DNA from: Iodobacter fluviatilis
GTDB lineage: Bacteria; Pseudomonadota; Gammaproteobacteria; Burkholderiales; Chitinibacteraceae
NCBI RefSeq assembly: GCF_004194535.1
Contig: NZ_CP025781.1
Span: 2,418,001 to 2,482,000 of the forward strand
Length of the DNA stretch: 64,000 nucleotides
Direction of reading: 5' to 3'
Position numbers and translations under genes: made by a program. The notes under the pieces were generated by a model, which was not told where the DNA came from, searched no databases, and saw nothing but the letters and a program-made list of their open reading frames with translations. Shown here in pieces: positions 1 through 7,243 of the stretch. How positions within the stretch are numbered: the first letter of the stretch is position 1; each line of letters begins with the position of its first letter.

Positions 1-160
1 CGGCGGCGGACATAAATGAGCGTCCCAAAAACACCCGCTGTGGTCACAATATAAGGGACTAGCGTATAAAAATTATCTTTTTACATATTAAATACATGCC
101 GAATAGGTATTTTAAATCGCACTTTGTCTTGTTTAGAAGTATGGGTTTTTTGAGGTTTTT
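1..160. other. Leader region before speD
   Basis: No confident gene is visible here. In one plus-strand frame the first bases read Gly-Gly-Gly-His-Lys followed by a stop at 17-19, which could be the very end of an upstream gene cut by the window edge, but five codons prove nothing. The rest is AT-rich and probably holds the speD promoter. Confidence 0.3.
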
Positions 161-514
161 ATGAGTTTAGGACGTCATATTCTTGCTGATTTATCCGGGA
201 TCGAGCCGGTTCTACTGGCAGATCCAGTCAAAATTGAGCAGATATTAAGAAGCGGCGCAGAGGCGGGTAATGCCACCGTGCTGGCTGGACACTTTCACCA
301 TTTTGGCCTTGAGTTAGGAGTAACCGGCGTATTACTGTTGATGGAGTCACATTTATCGATTCATACTTGGCCCGAGCATGGCTATGCCGCAGTGGATATC
401 TTTATGTGCGGTGAGGCTGAGGCCGATGCGGCATTAATTTCTCTGATCGCCGCGCTTTCCCCAGCATGGCAAAAAATCAATAAACATGAGCGCAGCTCGT
501 CGTCTGTGGTTTAA
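161..514 (+). CDS. speD: S-adenosylmethionine decarboxylase proenzyme
   Basis: Decarboxylates S-adenosylmethionine to supply the aminopropyl donor for spermidine synthesis, in the cytoplasm. At 117 residues it has the length of the short bacterial/archaeal class 1 enzyme. The self-cleavage site is visible as MESHLSIHTWPE, with Glu62-Ser63; in the family Ser63 becomes the pyruvoyl cofactor after autoprocessing. His68 and Cys83 (in DIFMCG) match the processing and catalytic residues. The ATG at 161 follows a GAGG-type ribosome site. No speE neighbour is seen, but a polyamine exporter (paeA) lies about 12 kb away. The last 15 residues are polar and variable. The identification is firm; whether it is the housekeeping copy or a paralogue cannot be told. 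Confidence 0.93.
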   Translation: MSLGRHILADLSGIEPVLLADPVKIEQILRSGAEAGNATVLAGHFHHFGLELGVTGVLLLMESHLSIHTWPEHGYAAVDIFMCGEAEADAALISLIAALSPAWQKINKHERSSSSVV

Positions 515-582
515 GTTTCCCGTATTGAGCAAATTAGCTTTATAGATAAACAATTTGGGCTGCGCATCAGGCGGAGTGAGGT

Positions 583-741
583 ATGTTCAAATTAAAACTA
601 ATCTGGCTATGCGGATTATTTAGCGGGCATACGTTTGCTGAAGCGCCATTGCGTATTGCCGTACAAGAGCGAAATACACCTAAGTTTATTTTTTATGGTG
701 AGTTGCAACGTATTTCTCATTCTTACGAGAATAATTTCTAA
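583..741 (+). pseudogene. Remnant of a periplasmic solute-binding protein
   Basis: A 52-codon reading frame starts with a good signal peptide (MFKLKLIWLCGLFSGHTFAEA) and then PLRIAVQERNTPKF, which is how family 3 solute-binding proteins begin. It hits a stop after about 30 mature residues, while the family is normally 230-260 residues. It is preceded by a purine-rich ribosome site (GGAGTGAGGT). I read it as a gene cut short, with the rest deleted when the arsenic locus came next to it. A short secreted peptide is the alternative. Confidence 0.45.
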
Positions 742-792
742 GCGTGAGCTCGAGGCGAGTGAGGCGGCTGACACGTTTCTCTTGCGACTGAT

Positions 793-1848
793 TCAGATTA
801 AGTTTTTTTCATACCAAGGCTTACTGCGGTTCACTACTTTGACCACCAAGAGCATGACCGGCACTTCAATCAATACTCCCACCACGGTGGCTAATGCTGC
901 GCCAGAATGAAAGCCAAATAAACTAATTGCTGCCGCCACTGCCAGCTCAAAAAAGTTAGATGCGCCGATGAGTGCCGATGGGCAGGCGATATTGTGTTTT
1001 TCGCCTAGCGCTCGATTTAGCCAGTAGGCCAGCCCTGAATTAAACAGTACTTGAATCAGGATCGGCACGGCTAATAAGGCGATGACCAGTGGCTGCTCAA
1101 TAATGGCTTTGCCCTGAAAAGCAAACAGTAAAACCAGCGTGGCTAATAGCGCGCTAATCGACCAAGGGCCAATTTTAGTCATGGCTGTATCAAAGGCGGC
1201 GGGGCCTTGTGCCAGTAAAGATTTGCGCAATAGCTGGGCGATCATAACAGGCGCGACGATATACAAAACCACCGAGGTAATGAGCGTGGCCCAAGGCACA
1301 ATAATTGCCGATATACCTAGCAAAAACGCGACTAGTGGCGCAAATGCCACTACCATAATGCTGTCGTTTAAGGCGACTTGGCTTAGCGTAAACAGCGGGT
1401 CGCCATGCGTTAGTTTGCTCCAGACAAATACCATGGCTGTGCATGGCGCGGCGGCCAGCAAGATTAATCCGGCGATATAGCTATCGATTTGCTCAGCGGG
1501 CAGGTAAGGGGCAAACAGCACACGGATAAACAACCACGCTAAAAACGCCATCGAAAAAGGCTTTACCAGCCAGTTTACAAACAGCGTGACTCCAATTCCT
1601 TTGACGTGTTTACGCACCTCGCTCAGTGCCGAAAAATCGACCTTAATCAGCATCGGGATAATCATAATCCAGATCAGCATGCCTACAGGTAGGTTGACGT
1701 TAGAGAGCTCCATTGCGCCAATGGCCTGAAAAATGCTGGGTAAAAATTGCCCCAAAGCAATTCCCGCAATAATGCACAAAAAGACCCAGATCGTAAGATA
1801 GCGCTCAAAAACGCTCATCTCAGTTGTTTTACTGGTGTTTTCTAACAC
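793..1848 (-). CDS. acr3: Arsenite efflux transporter, ACR3 family
   Basis: Inner-membrane carrier that exports arsenite using the proton gradient. The protein has about ten hydrophobic segments and typical Acr3 signatures: the conserved cysteine in AAPCTAMVFVWS, the motif LNDSIMVVAFAP, and GASNFFELAVAAA near the C-terminus. I place the start at the GTG at 1848 because AGAAGGA lies six bases before it and the codon overlaps the arsR stop (GTGTTAG), suggesting translational coupling. An ATG further upstream (1872) would extend into arsR without a ribosome site, and an ATG at 1818 lacks one. It forms an operon with arsR and lies opposite GAPDH-arsJ. Confidence 0.92.
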   Translation of the reverse strand: MLENTSKTTEMSVFERYLTIWVFLCIIAGIALGQFLPSIFQAIGAMELSNVNLPVGMLIWIMIIPMLIKVDFSALSEVRKHVKGIGVTLFVNWLVKPFSMAFLAWLFIRVLFAPYLPAEQIDSYIAGLILLAAAPCTAMVFVWSKLTHGDPLFTLSQVALNDSIMVVAFAPLVAFLLGISAIIVPWATLITSVVLYIVAPVMIAQLLRKSLLAQGPAAFDTAMTKIGPWSISALLATLVLLFAFQGKAIIEQPLVIALLAVPILIQVLFNSGLAYWLNRALGEKHNIACPSALIGASNFFELAVAAAISLFGFHSGAALATVVGVLIEVPVMLLVVKVVNRSKPWYEKNLI

Positions 1849-2186
1849 GATACATCCTTCTGGATTGAGCAAGAGACAGACGGATCAAAGCACTGCTCTG
1901 GATGGCCTTCGCAGCATTCTGCGCTTAGAAACGAGATTAGCTCCTGCATCAGGGGCAGGTTTGCTCGATAGCGCATATAGCGCCCTTCCTGCTCCACTGT
2001 AATCAGCTTGGCTTGCGCCAGTGCTTTTAGGTGAAAAGACGTATTAGTAGCGGGCAGCCCCAAAGCCGCCGCGATATCCCCTGCCACCATGCCCTTATCG
2101 CCCTGCTTAACCAGCAGGCGATACGCGTCTAGCCGTACACCGGAAGAGAGCGATTCAAAAATGGTAGTTGCGATTATTTTTTCCAT
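1842..2186 (-). CDS. arsR: ArsR family arsenic-responsive repressor
   Basis: Winged-helix repressor expected to leave its operator when trivalent arsenic binds. The 114 residues include the helix-turn-helix around residues 35-60 (DIAAALGLPATNTSFHLKAL). There is no CxC metal box in the recognition helix. Instead Cys91, Cys92 and Cys99 (CCEGHPEQC) lie near the C-terminus, which is the arrangement of the Acidithiobacillus ferrooxidans type of ArsR (Cys95, 96, 102). It overlaps acr3 and is divergent from the GAPDH gene, so one repressor could control both arms. Its own control region holds a perfect 7-1-7 palindrome. Confidence 0.92.
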   Translation of the reverse strand: MEKIIATTIFESLSSGVRLDAYRLLVKQGDKGMVAGDIAAALGLPATNTSFHLKALAQAKLITVEQEGRYMRYRANLPLMQELISFLSAECCEGHPEQCFDPSVSCSIQKDVSC

Positions 2187-2202
2187 ATTTCAACTATACA
2201 AT

Positions 2203-2217
2203 AATATTTGAAATATT
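2203..2217. promoter_or_regulatory. Candidate ArsR operator (palindrome)
   Basis: Perfect inverted repeat AATATTT-G-AAATATT in the 77-base gap between the divergent arsR and GAPDH starts. Another ATATTTCAA lies upstream at about 2186-2193. The position between the two arms and the AT-rich dyad fit an ArsR-type operator; the assignment is inference. Confidence 0.5.
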
Positions 2218-2263
2218 GCATTGATGTGTTTAGTATGACGTTGAACTTCTTAAGGGCAAAATA

Positions 2264-3298
2264 ATGGCGATTAAAGTAGGCATTAATGGTTTTGGCCGAA
2301 TGGGGCGTTTGACCTTACGTGCAGCTTGGGGCTGGCCAGAGCTTGAGTTTGTGCAGATTAACGATCCGGCTGGTGACGCTGCCACGCTGGCGCATTTGCT
2401 CAACTTTGATTCTGTACATGGGCGTTTTGCTCATGAAGCTATAAGCGATGGTGATGATATTGTGATTGGTGGGCAGCAGATTAAAACCATCCGCAACAGC
2501 GCCATTGCAGATACCGACTGGTCGGGCTGCGATGTGGTGATAGAGGCCTCGGGCAAAATGCGGAGTACCGCTCTGCTGCAAGCCTATTTAGACCAAGGTG
2601 TAAAACGCGTCGTGGTGACTGCGCCAATCAAAGAAGCTGGGGTGTTGAATATAGTAATGGGGGTTAATGATCATTTATACGATCCGAGCATTCACCGCAT
2701 TGTGACCGCTGCCAGCTGCACCACCAATTGCCTTGCCCCAGTGGTGAAAGTGATTCATGAGCAGCTGGGTATTCGCCACGGCAGCATGACAACAATCCAT
2801 GATTTAACCAATACCCAGACTATTATCGATGCACCACATAAAGACCTGCGCCGCGCTCGCTCTTGCGGCACCAGCCTGATTCCGACTTCAACAGGCTCGG
2901 CGGCCGCTATTACCGAGATTTTCCCTGAGCTGAAAGGCCGCCTTAATGGCCACGCAGTACGCGTGCCATTGACCAATGCATCGCTCACTGATTGTGTTTT
3001 TGAGCTGGAACGCGCAACGACAGCTGAAGAGGTGAATAGCCTGCTGAAAGTAGCGTCCCAAACTTATCTGAAAGATATTCTGGGCTATGAAGAGCGCCCA
3101 CTGGTATCGGTAGATTACCGAGGAGACGCTCGCTCATCCATTATCGATGCGCTCTCTACTATGGTGATTAACGGCACGCAGCTTAAGCTCTACGCTTGGT
3201 ATGACAATGAATGGGGCTATGTAAACCGCACCGCAGAGCTGGTGAAAAAAGTGGGGCTTATAGAGGGGGGGGGGCTAAGCGGTTGGTGCTGGGTGTAA
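2264..3298 (+). CDS. Glyceraldehyde-3-phosphate dehydrogenase of the ArsJ arsenate pathway
   Basis: A GAPDH-fold enzyme with the NAD-binding motif [10 protein letters not shown] at residues 7-16, the catalytic SCTTNC with Cys152, and the partner histidine in TIHDLTNTQ. Because it lies in an ars locus just before arsJ, its likely role is to make 1-arseno-3-phosphoglycerate from arsenate and glyceraldehyde 3-phosphate, which ArsJ then exports. That pathway is established for GAPDH-arsJ pairs; glycolysis is the alternative. The family core ends near residue 334. The last ten residues ([11 protein letters not shown]) are read through a run of ten G at 3265-3274; losing one G would put a TAA directly after the run. 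Confidence 0.88.
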   Translation: MAIKVGINGFGRMGRLTLRAAWGWPELEFVQINDPAGDAATLAHLLNFDSVHGRFAHEAISDGDDIVIGGQQIKTIRNSAIADTDWSGCDVVIEASGKMRSTALLQAYLDQGVKRVVVTAPIKEAGVLNIVMGVNDHLYDPSIHRIVTAASCTTNCLAPVVKVIHEQLGIRHGSMTTIHDLTNTQTIIDAPHKDLRRARSCGTSLIPTSTGSAAAITEIFPELKGRLNGHAVRVPLTNASLTDCVFELERATTAEEVNSLLKVASQTYLKDILGYEERPLVSVDYRGDARSSIIDALSTMVINGTQLKLYAWYDNEWGYVNRTAELVKKVGLIEGGGLSGWCWV

Positions 3299-3479
3299 CC
3301 CGCTATGATGTTCTGCTTTTGGTATGTTTATTTTTGAAGGGGAACCACTGCATGGATCTCACTTTCTCGCTTCGGCGTGCTTGAATGGGCTTTAAAACCC
3401 TAAGCCATGAGTCGCGATAAAACTTAGATTATTTGGTTTGAAAATGGCTGAAAACCAAGTGAACGGCTGAGTTCAACAT

Positions 3480-3570
3480 CTGTATTTATCTGTGAAACTC
3501 TGTGCCCTTTGTGTTCTCTGTAGGGCCAGATTTGGGTTTATATTTTGTAAGATCAATTATTTATACGGAA
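3480..3570. repeat. CTCTGTG-type intergenic repeat with shared leader
   Basis: Contains CTGTG-rich blocks (CTCTGTGCCC, GTGTTCTCTGT) followed by GATTTGGGTTT and CAATTATTTATA just before the arsJ start. The same two tail blocks in the same order precede rsxB (about 29203-29242). It is one arm of the inverted-repeat family found in the rnf operon. The rest of the gap (3299-3479) shows no gene. Confidence 0.5.
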
Positions 3571-3574
3571 CACG

Positions 3575-4765
3575 ATGCTCTCCCCACAAATCCGCCAATA
3601 TCTCATCATTACCGGTAATTACTGGGCGTTTACCCTAGCGGACGGGGCGCTCAGGATGTTGGTGGTGCTGCATTTCCATCAGTTGGGGTTTTCGCCGCTG
3701 AGTCTTGCTATGCTGTTTTTGTTTTATGAGATTTTTGGTGTGATCACTAATTTGGTTGGCGGTTGGGTGGGCGCGCGGGTTGGTCTGAATAAAACCATGA
3801 ATATTGGCCTAGCGTTGCAAGTACTGGCTTTACTTGCGCTTACCGTCCCAGTAGGCATGTTGACGGTGGCTTGGGTGATGGCGGCGCAAGCGCTATCAGG
3901 TATCGCCAAAGATTTAAATAAAATGAGTGCTAAAAGCAGTATTAAAGCACTGTTGCCTAAAGGCGCGGAAGGGCGGCTCTATCAGTGGGTGGCGCTGTTA
4001 ACTGGCTCTAAAAATGCTTTAAAAGGCGTAGGATTCTTTTTGGGTGGCGCTTTGCTATCTGCATTGGGGTTTACTGGGGCGATCTGGCTGCTGGCCTCAG
4101 TATTGTGCTTGGTTTGGCTGGCTAGCATGTTCTCTTTAAAAGAAGATCTAGGTAAGGCAAAAAACAAGCCTAAATTTGCGGATGTTTTTTCTAAAAGTAG
4201 GCCGGTGAAGGTGCTATCGCTGGCGCGGTTGTTTTTGTTTGGTGCTCGCGATGTCTGGTTTGTGGTGGCTCTGCCGGTGTATATGGCTACTCAACTGGGT
4301 TGGAGCGATTGGCGTATCGGGGCGTTTTTTGCTGCTTGGGTCATTGCATACGGCATCGTGCAATCCTTCGCTCCCCTTGTGACTGGTAAGCATCCCGACG
4401 GTAGATCGGCACTGTACTGGGCCCTGGCGCTGGCCATCATTCCCGCCGTGATCAGCTTGAGCTTATCGGTGCAAGCTGTATTGCTGTTGGGGCTGGCGGT
4501 GTTTGGCGTGCTGTTTGCGATTAATTCATCATTGCACAGCTATTTAATCGTTAGCTACGCCAAGGAAGACGGCGCATCGCTGGATGTTGGCTTTTACTAT
4601 ATGGCCAATGCGGTAGGGCGGTTGATAGGCACGGTTTTATCAGGCTGGATCTACCAAATCGCAGGCCTTGCCGCTTGCTTGTGGATATCGGCAGTCTTTG
4701 TGGCTATAGCGGCGTTGATATCACTGGCCTTGCCTATTTTCGTAGCGAAAGCGCAAAAAATGTAG
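3575..4765 (+). CDS. arsJ: Organoarsenical efflux MFS transporter ArsJ
   Basis: Major facilitator superfamily protein of 396 residues with about twelve membrane segments. The N-terminus (YLIITGNYWAFTLADGALRM, then LGFSPLSLAMLFLFYEIFGV) is the part I recognise as ArsJ. In characterised systems ArsJ exports 1-arseno-3-phosphoglycerate produced by the neighbouring GAPDH, giving arsenate resistance. The ATG at 3575 follows CGGAA. The gene lies 276 bases after GAPDH, a wide gap filled with repeat sequence, so separate transcription is possible. A hairpin at its stop codon could end the transcript. Confidence 0.9.
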   Translation: MLSPQIRQYLIITGNYWAFTLADGALRMLVVLHFHQLGFSPLSLAMLFLFYEIFGVITNLVGGWVGARVGLNKTMNIGLALQVLALLALTVPVGMLTVAWVMAAQALSGIAKDLNKMSAKSSIKALLPKGAEGRLYQWVALLTGSKNALKGVGFFLGGALLSALGFTGAIWLLASVLCLVWLASMFSLKEDLGKAKNKPKFADVFSKSRPVKVLSLARLFLFGARDVWFVVALPVYMATQLGWSDWRIGAFFAAWVIAYGIVQSFAPLVTGKHPDGRSALYWALALAIIPAVISLSLSVQAVLLLGLAVFGVLFAINSSLHSYLIVSYAKEDGASLDVGFYYMANAVGRLIGTVLSGWIYQIAGLAACLWISAVFVAIAALISLALPIFVAKAQKM

Positions 4766-4796
4766 GGTGGACACGTTTTTGTGCCCACGCGTGGCG
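4764..4796. repeat. GTGGACAC...GTGCCCAC hairpin repeat
   Basis: Short palindromic intergenic unit, GGTGGACACGTTTTTGTGCCCACG, starting at the arsJ stop. Close relatives lie at 16348-16376 (after sbcB) and 34213-34240 (after rsxG), in each case just outside a coding region. It may act as a transcript-end hairpin. Confidence 0.5.
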
Positions 4797-4824
4797 GCTC
4801 TGCGCGTGAGCATAAAAAGCATGG

Positions 4825-5388
4825 CTACCACTGGCAGCCTGTATCCCTAACCGTATCGTGCAATAACATGGGAATCGCCAATAATCCCATTTGGCTGTAT
4901 GCGTTTTTGCAATCGCCGCGCACTGCTTTATCCAGCTCTTTTGCCAGTACGGTGCGATGCTCTTCTGGTGGCGGGGCAAGGTTTGGTATGGTTTTTTTGC
5001 TATTAAAAAAACCTTTGGGCAGTGCGGCTACGGCACTGGCGGGGCTACTTAAGGCGCTGTCTAGATTGCCAATGATGGTTTCTGTGGCTGAATTAGGTTG
5101 GGGCAGGGGCGTATTAGTGGATGTGTTTAGGCTTGATTGCTGCGTTATTGTGCTGTGGCTTGAAGCAACGGGTTTGGGGCTTGAGGTTTTCAGCGCAGGT
5201 GGTTCTGGTGCTGCTGTGGGTGCAATGGGGCGAGTGAGAATTTTTAATAGCGTGACCTCCACACTGGGAGTATCAACCGGGCTGAAGCGCGGAGCGGGAT
5301 AATAAAGCGTAAATAAGCCTAGATGCAGCAGCAGGGCGAGTAAAAAGCTAAAAAGGCGAATCGGTATTTTCATCAGCAGGCAGCGCAT
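4825..5388 (-). CDS. TonB-like proline-rich membrane-anchored protein, unknown function
   Basis: 187 residues with an N-terminal membrane anchor (residues 12-30, LFSFLLALLLHLGLFTLYY), a long Pro/Ser/Thr-rich stretch (residues 35-130) that could span the periplasm, and a short folded C-terminus ending NAYSQMGLLAIPMLLHDTVRDTGCQW. The N-terminal plan is that of TonB-type energy transducers, but I do not see the canonical TonB C-terminal domain with its YP motif. A Fur-box-like sequence lies about 50-70 bases upstream. The start is uncertain: ATGs at 5388 and 5373 both lack a strong ribosome site. Function unknown. Confidence 0.6.
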   Translation of the reverse strand: MRCLLMKIPIRLFSFLLALLLHLGLFTLYYPAPRFSPVDTPSVEVTLLKILTRPIAPTAAPEPPALKTSSPKPVASSHSTITQQSSLNTSTNTPLPQPNSATETIIGNLDSALSSPASAVAALPKGFFNSKKTIPNLAPPPEEHRTVLAKELDKAVRGDCKNAYSQMGLLAIPMLLHDTVRDTGCQW

Positions 5389-5439
5389 AAGAAAAGCAGA
5401 TTTTGCCAGCTGCCTAATAGAAGTAAATCTATTTTTATG

Positions 5440-5458
5440 TAAATCATTGTCATTGCAT
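5440..5458. promoter_or_regulatory. Possible Fur box
   Basis: Read on the minus strand, ATGCAATGACAATGATTTA and its neighbouring bases match about 12 of 19 positions of the Fur consensus GATAATGATAATCATTATC by eye. It lies about 50 bases upstream of the TonB-like gene, where a promoter is expected. Tentative. The remainder of 5459-5658 shows no gene. Confidence 0.35.
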
Positions 5459-5658
5459 TGTCAGGATGCTTAGGCAGGGAGGCGGTGTATCTAGCCCCTA
5501 GGGAACGGGCGCGTGAGGGTGGAGCAAGCTAAATCAGCCGTGGCGGCATGATTTATTAAATCTACCCACGTAGCTTTGCGGGTAGCCATGGTGCGGCCGA
5601 AGATGGAGCGGGATTATTGAGAGCAAATAGGCTGATTGCGCTTCTAAAATATCCTTAT

Positions 5659-6369
5659 TTACTCGTTTTGACTCGGCGCTTTTCGTAACGCCGTTAGCGC
5701 TTCATTAAATTGCAGCAAAAATACTTTTGATTGTGGCTGATTTTTTTTTACCATTAGCTTTAAGGTTACTTTTTCCATAATGCCGCCACAGGCTACAGGC
5801 GTTTTTTTTAGCCCAGGAACCTGGGAAATGGCTTTACTGCCTTGTATTTGATCGGTAAGAATAAAATCGGCTTTGTCTTCTGAGATAAGCCGGATGCAAG
5901 AGCTCATATCGTAGGGGCGGATCATCTGAAATAATCCCTTATTAACCATTAACTCGATCTCTTTTAAATAGGCCCAGCCCAAAGGGTGGCAGTAGCGTTT
6001 ACCTTGTAAGCTACTGAGTTGGGTTCCGTCCAGCTGGCTGCCAGGCAGGGCAAACACTTTTATTTCAAGGGTAAACAGAGGATCTGAAAACTCGAATAAT
6101 TTCAGCCGTTCAGGGCTGCTGATATAGGGAAAAGTGGCTAAATACTCCCCTTTTAGGGTTGATTGATAGCCATTAGCCCAAGGCCGCCAGTCTAATTGAT
6201 AAGGGAGTTTTGCCTGATTCATGACCTGTTTAACGAGGCTAACGGCCAGCCCACCATCTGGGCTTGATGCGTCAGTAAAGGGCGGGTAATCGGGCCCCGT
6301 CACCAGTTTAACCGGCTGGGCGAGCGCCAGCCCGCTTAGGCAACTCAGTAAAGCCAACCATTTTGGCAT
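5659..6369 (-). CDS. Periplasmic solute-binding protein, family 3 type
   Basis: Starts with a signal peptide (MPKWLALLSCLSGLALA) and continues with VKLVTGPDYPPFTDA, the usual opening of amino-acid-type binding proteins; about 236 residues is the normal size for one such domain. The ATG at 6369 is chosen because GGTGGAG lies six bases before it. No permease or ATPase gene is adjacent, so it may be an orphan binding protein or a sensor-type periplasmic protein. The end of a MITE-like element abuts its ribosome site (6382), so its promoter must lie in or beyond that element. Ligand unknown. Confidence 0.7.
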   Translation of the reverse strand: MPKWLALLSCLSGLALAQPVKLVTGPDYPPFTDASSPDGGLAVSLVKQVMNQAKLPYQLDWRPWANGYQSTLKGEYLATFPYISSPERLKLFEFSDPLFTLEIKVFALPGSQLDGTQLSSLQGKRYCHPLGWAYLKEIELMVNKGLFQMIRPYDMSSCIRLISEDKADFILTDQIQGSKAISQVPGLKKTPVACGGIMEKVTLKLMVKKNQPQSKVFLLQFNEALTALRKAPSQNE

Positions 6370-6381
6370 GATGTACTCCAC

Positions 6382-6740
6382 CTAGGGTCTGTTGACGTTT
6401 TATTCACGGCTGCGTGCAGCCCCAAAAAGGGGCTAAACCCGAAGGGCTGAGCCGGAAAATGGCCATTCACTGCGTGATGTTCCTCGACAATAACCCGTTA
6501 TTGCCTTCGTCACATGCCTGTGCTTAGCAGCCTGTCGGACTTAAGACTGATCTACTACGGAAAAGCCGGATTCGGCCAGATTTCACGCATTTTCTCGTTG
6601 AATAGCCAGCTATTCGCCTCAAAAACCCGCGAAATCTGTCTCAAACCGGTCTTTCCCTCGCTACGATCGCTTAAGTCCGATAGGCTGCTAGCCGTTTTCT
6701 GGCTCAGCGCAATGGCGAATGAAACGTCAACAGACCCTAG
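6382..6740. mobile_element. MITE-like element with 19-bp terminal inverted repeats (outer element)
   Basis: Both ends carry the perfect inverted repeat CTAGGGTCTGTTGACGTTT, and no transposase gene lies between them. The outermost CTAG may include the target duplication. A shorter relative at 8908-9054 shares the inner left part (GGGGCTAAACCCGAAGGGCT) and the right end but lacks the left terminus. Comparison of the two shows that a second element (6524-6691) has inserted into this one. Short open frames inside are not convincing genes. Confidence 0.8.
6524..6691. mobile_element. 168-bp CAGCCTGTCGG element nested in the outer MITE
   Basis: Bounded by TAGCAGCCTGTCGGACTTAA and its inverted complement (one mismatch). 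The same family occurs at 17605-17772, also 168 bp, and as a fragment at about 46728-46816. The centre holds a perfect hairpin, GAATAGC-CA-GCTATTC. The relative at 8908-9054 lacks this insert between the sequences corresponding to 6523 and 6692, which gives an empty site. Confidence 0.75.
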
Positions 6741-6788
6741 AGCAAATGCGTGCATTTATCTTAGCTAAAGGGAGTAGATTTTGTGCGG

Positions 6789-6960
6789 CTAATCAAAGCC
6801 ACGAATATGATCGCCGCGCAAAACCGGTAGCTGCCAGCGCAATCGTATTGCTAACAGCCTAAAGCTAACGCCGGTAATCAAGGCGATAAGCGAGGCAAGG
6901 CCAGCGTCTAAGTAGCAGCAAAAAATATAAAAACGATTAGCAGGGCGTTTTGATGTCTTG
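6789..6960 (-). pseudogene. C-terminal remnant resembling a TRIC/UPF0126 (YicG-type) membrane protein
   Basis: Reading the minus strand from about 6960 to a stop at 6789-6791 gives two hydrophobic stretches: NRFYIFCCYLDAGLASLIA, then ITGVSFRLLAIRLRWQLPVL. The last block is what I remember from the C-terminus of TRIC-like (formerly UPF0126) proteins. There is no start codon or N-terminal two thirds, so it is a fragment left by deletion. The family assignment is from memory and moderate. Confidence 0.4.
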
Positions 6961-7008
6961 GTAAACAATTAATACGGCGTACTGGATATTTTAAAGCGCA
7001 AAGGTGTT

Positions 7009-7194
7009 ATGGATAAAGTCAGAGAGCGTGAACTAGCAATACAAGCTATTCCTCGCTTTATGGCTTTTTCTAAAAAGAAAAAACGGGTTATTTTGCGGGA
7101 TAGATTTGATGTGGTTTTATTGGCTATGAAAAAAGATGGAACATATAAAAAGGGATTGAAACACATGAAGGTAAAGAATAATAGATGCTGTTGA
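7009..7194 (+). CDS. Small basic protein, unknown
   Basis: 61 residues, very rich in Lys and Arg (KKKKRVILRDRFDVVLLAMKK), with no membrane segment. An AAAGG site lies five bases before the ATG, and a strong hairpin terminator starts six bases after the stop, which supports a real transcription unit. I do not recognise the family. An open frame also exists on the other strand (6969-7166), so the coding assignment is not certain. Confidence 0.45.
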   Translation: MDKVRERELAIQAIPRFMAFSKKKKRVILRDRFDVVLLAMKKDGTYKKGLKHMKVKNNRCC

Positions 7195-7199
7195 TAGTT

Positions 7200-7229
7200 A
7201 AAAATGGGGAGACAAGTCTCCCCATTTTT
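7200..7229. terminator. Bidirectional hairpin terminator
   Basis: AAAAATGGGGAGAC-AA-GTCTCCCCATTTTT: a 13-14 bp stem with A and T tracts on the two sides, so it can end both the small plus-strand gene (stop 7194) and ahcY on the minus strand (stop 7244). Confidence 0.85.
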
Positions 7230-7243
7230 ATCTAAAGACTTAA

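Noticed and set aside
635-910. Open frame overlapping the acr3 end on the opposite strand
   Set aside because: Overlaps acr3 and a gene remnant in other frames; no ribosome site and no recognisable composition.
4781-5302. Open frame of 173 codons on the plus strand
   Set aside because: It lies wholly opposite the TonB-like gene, has no ribosome site and no signal or family pattern; the minus-strand protein has a clear membrane anchor and proline-rich design.
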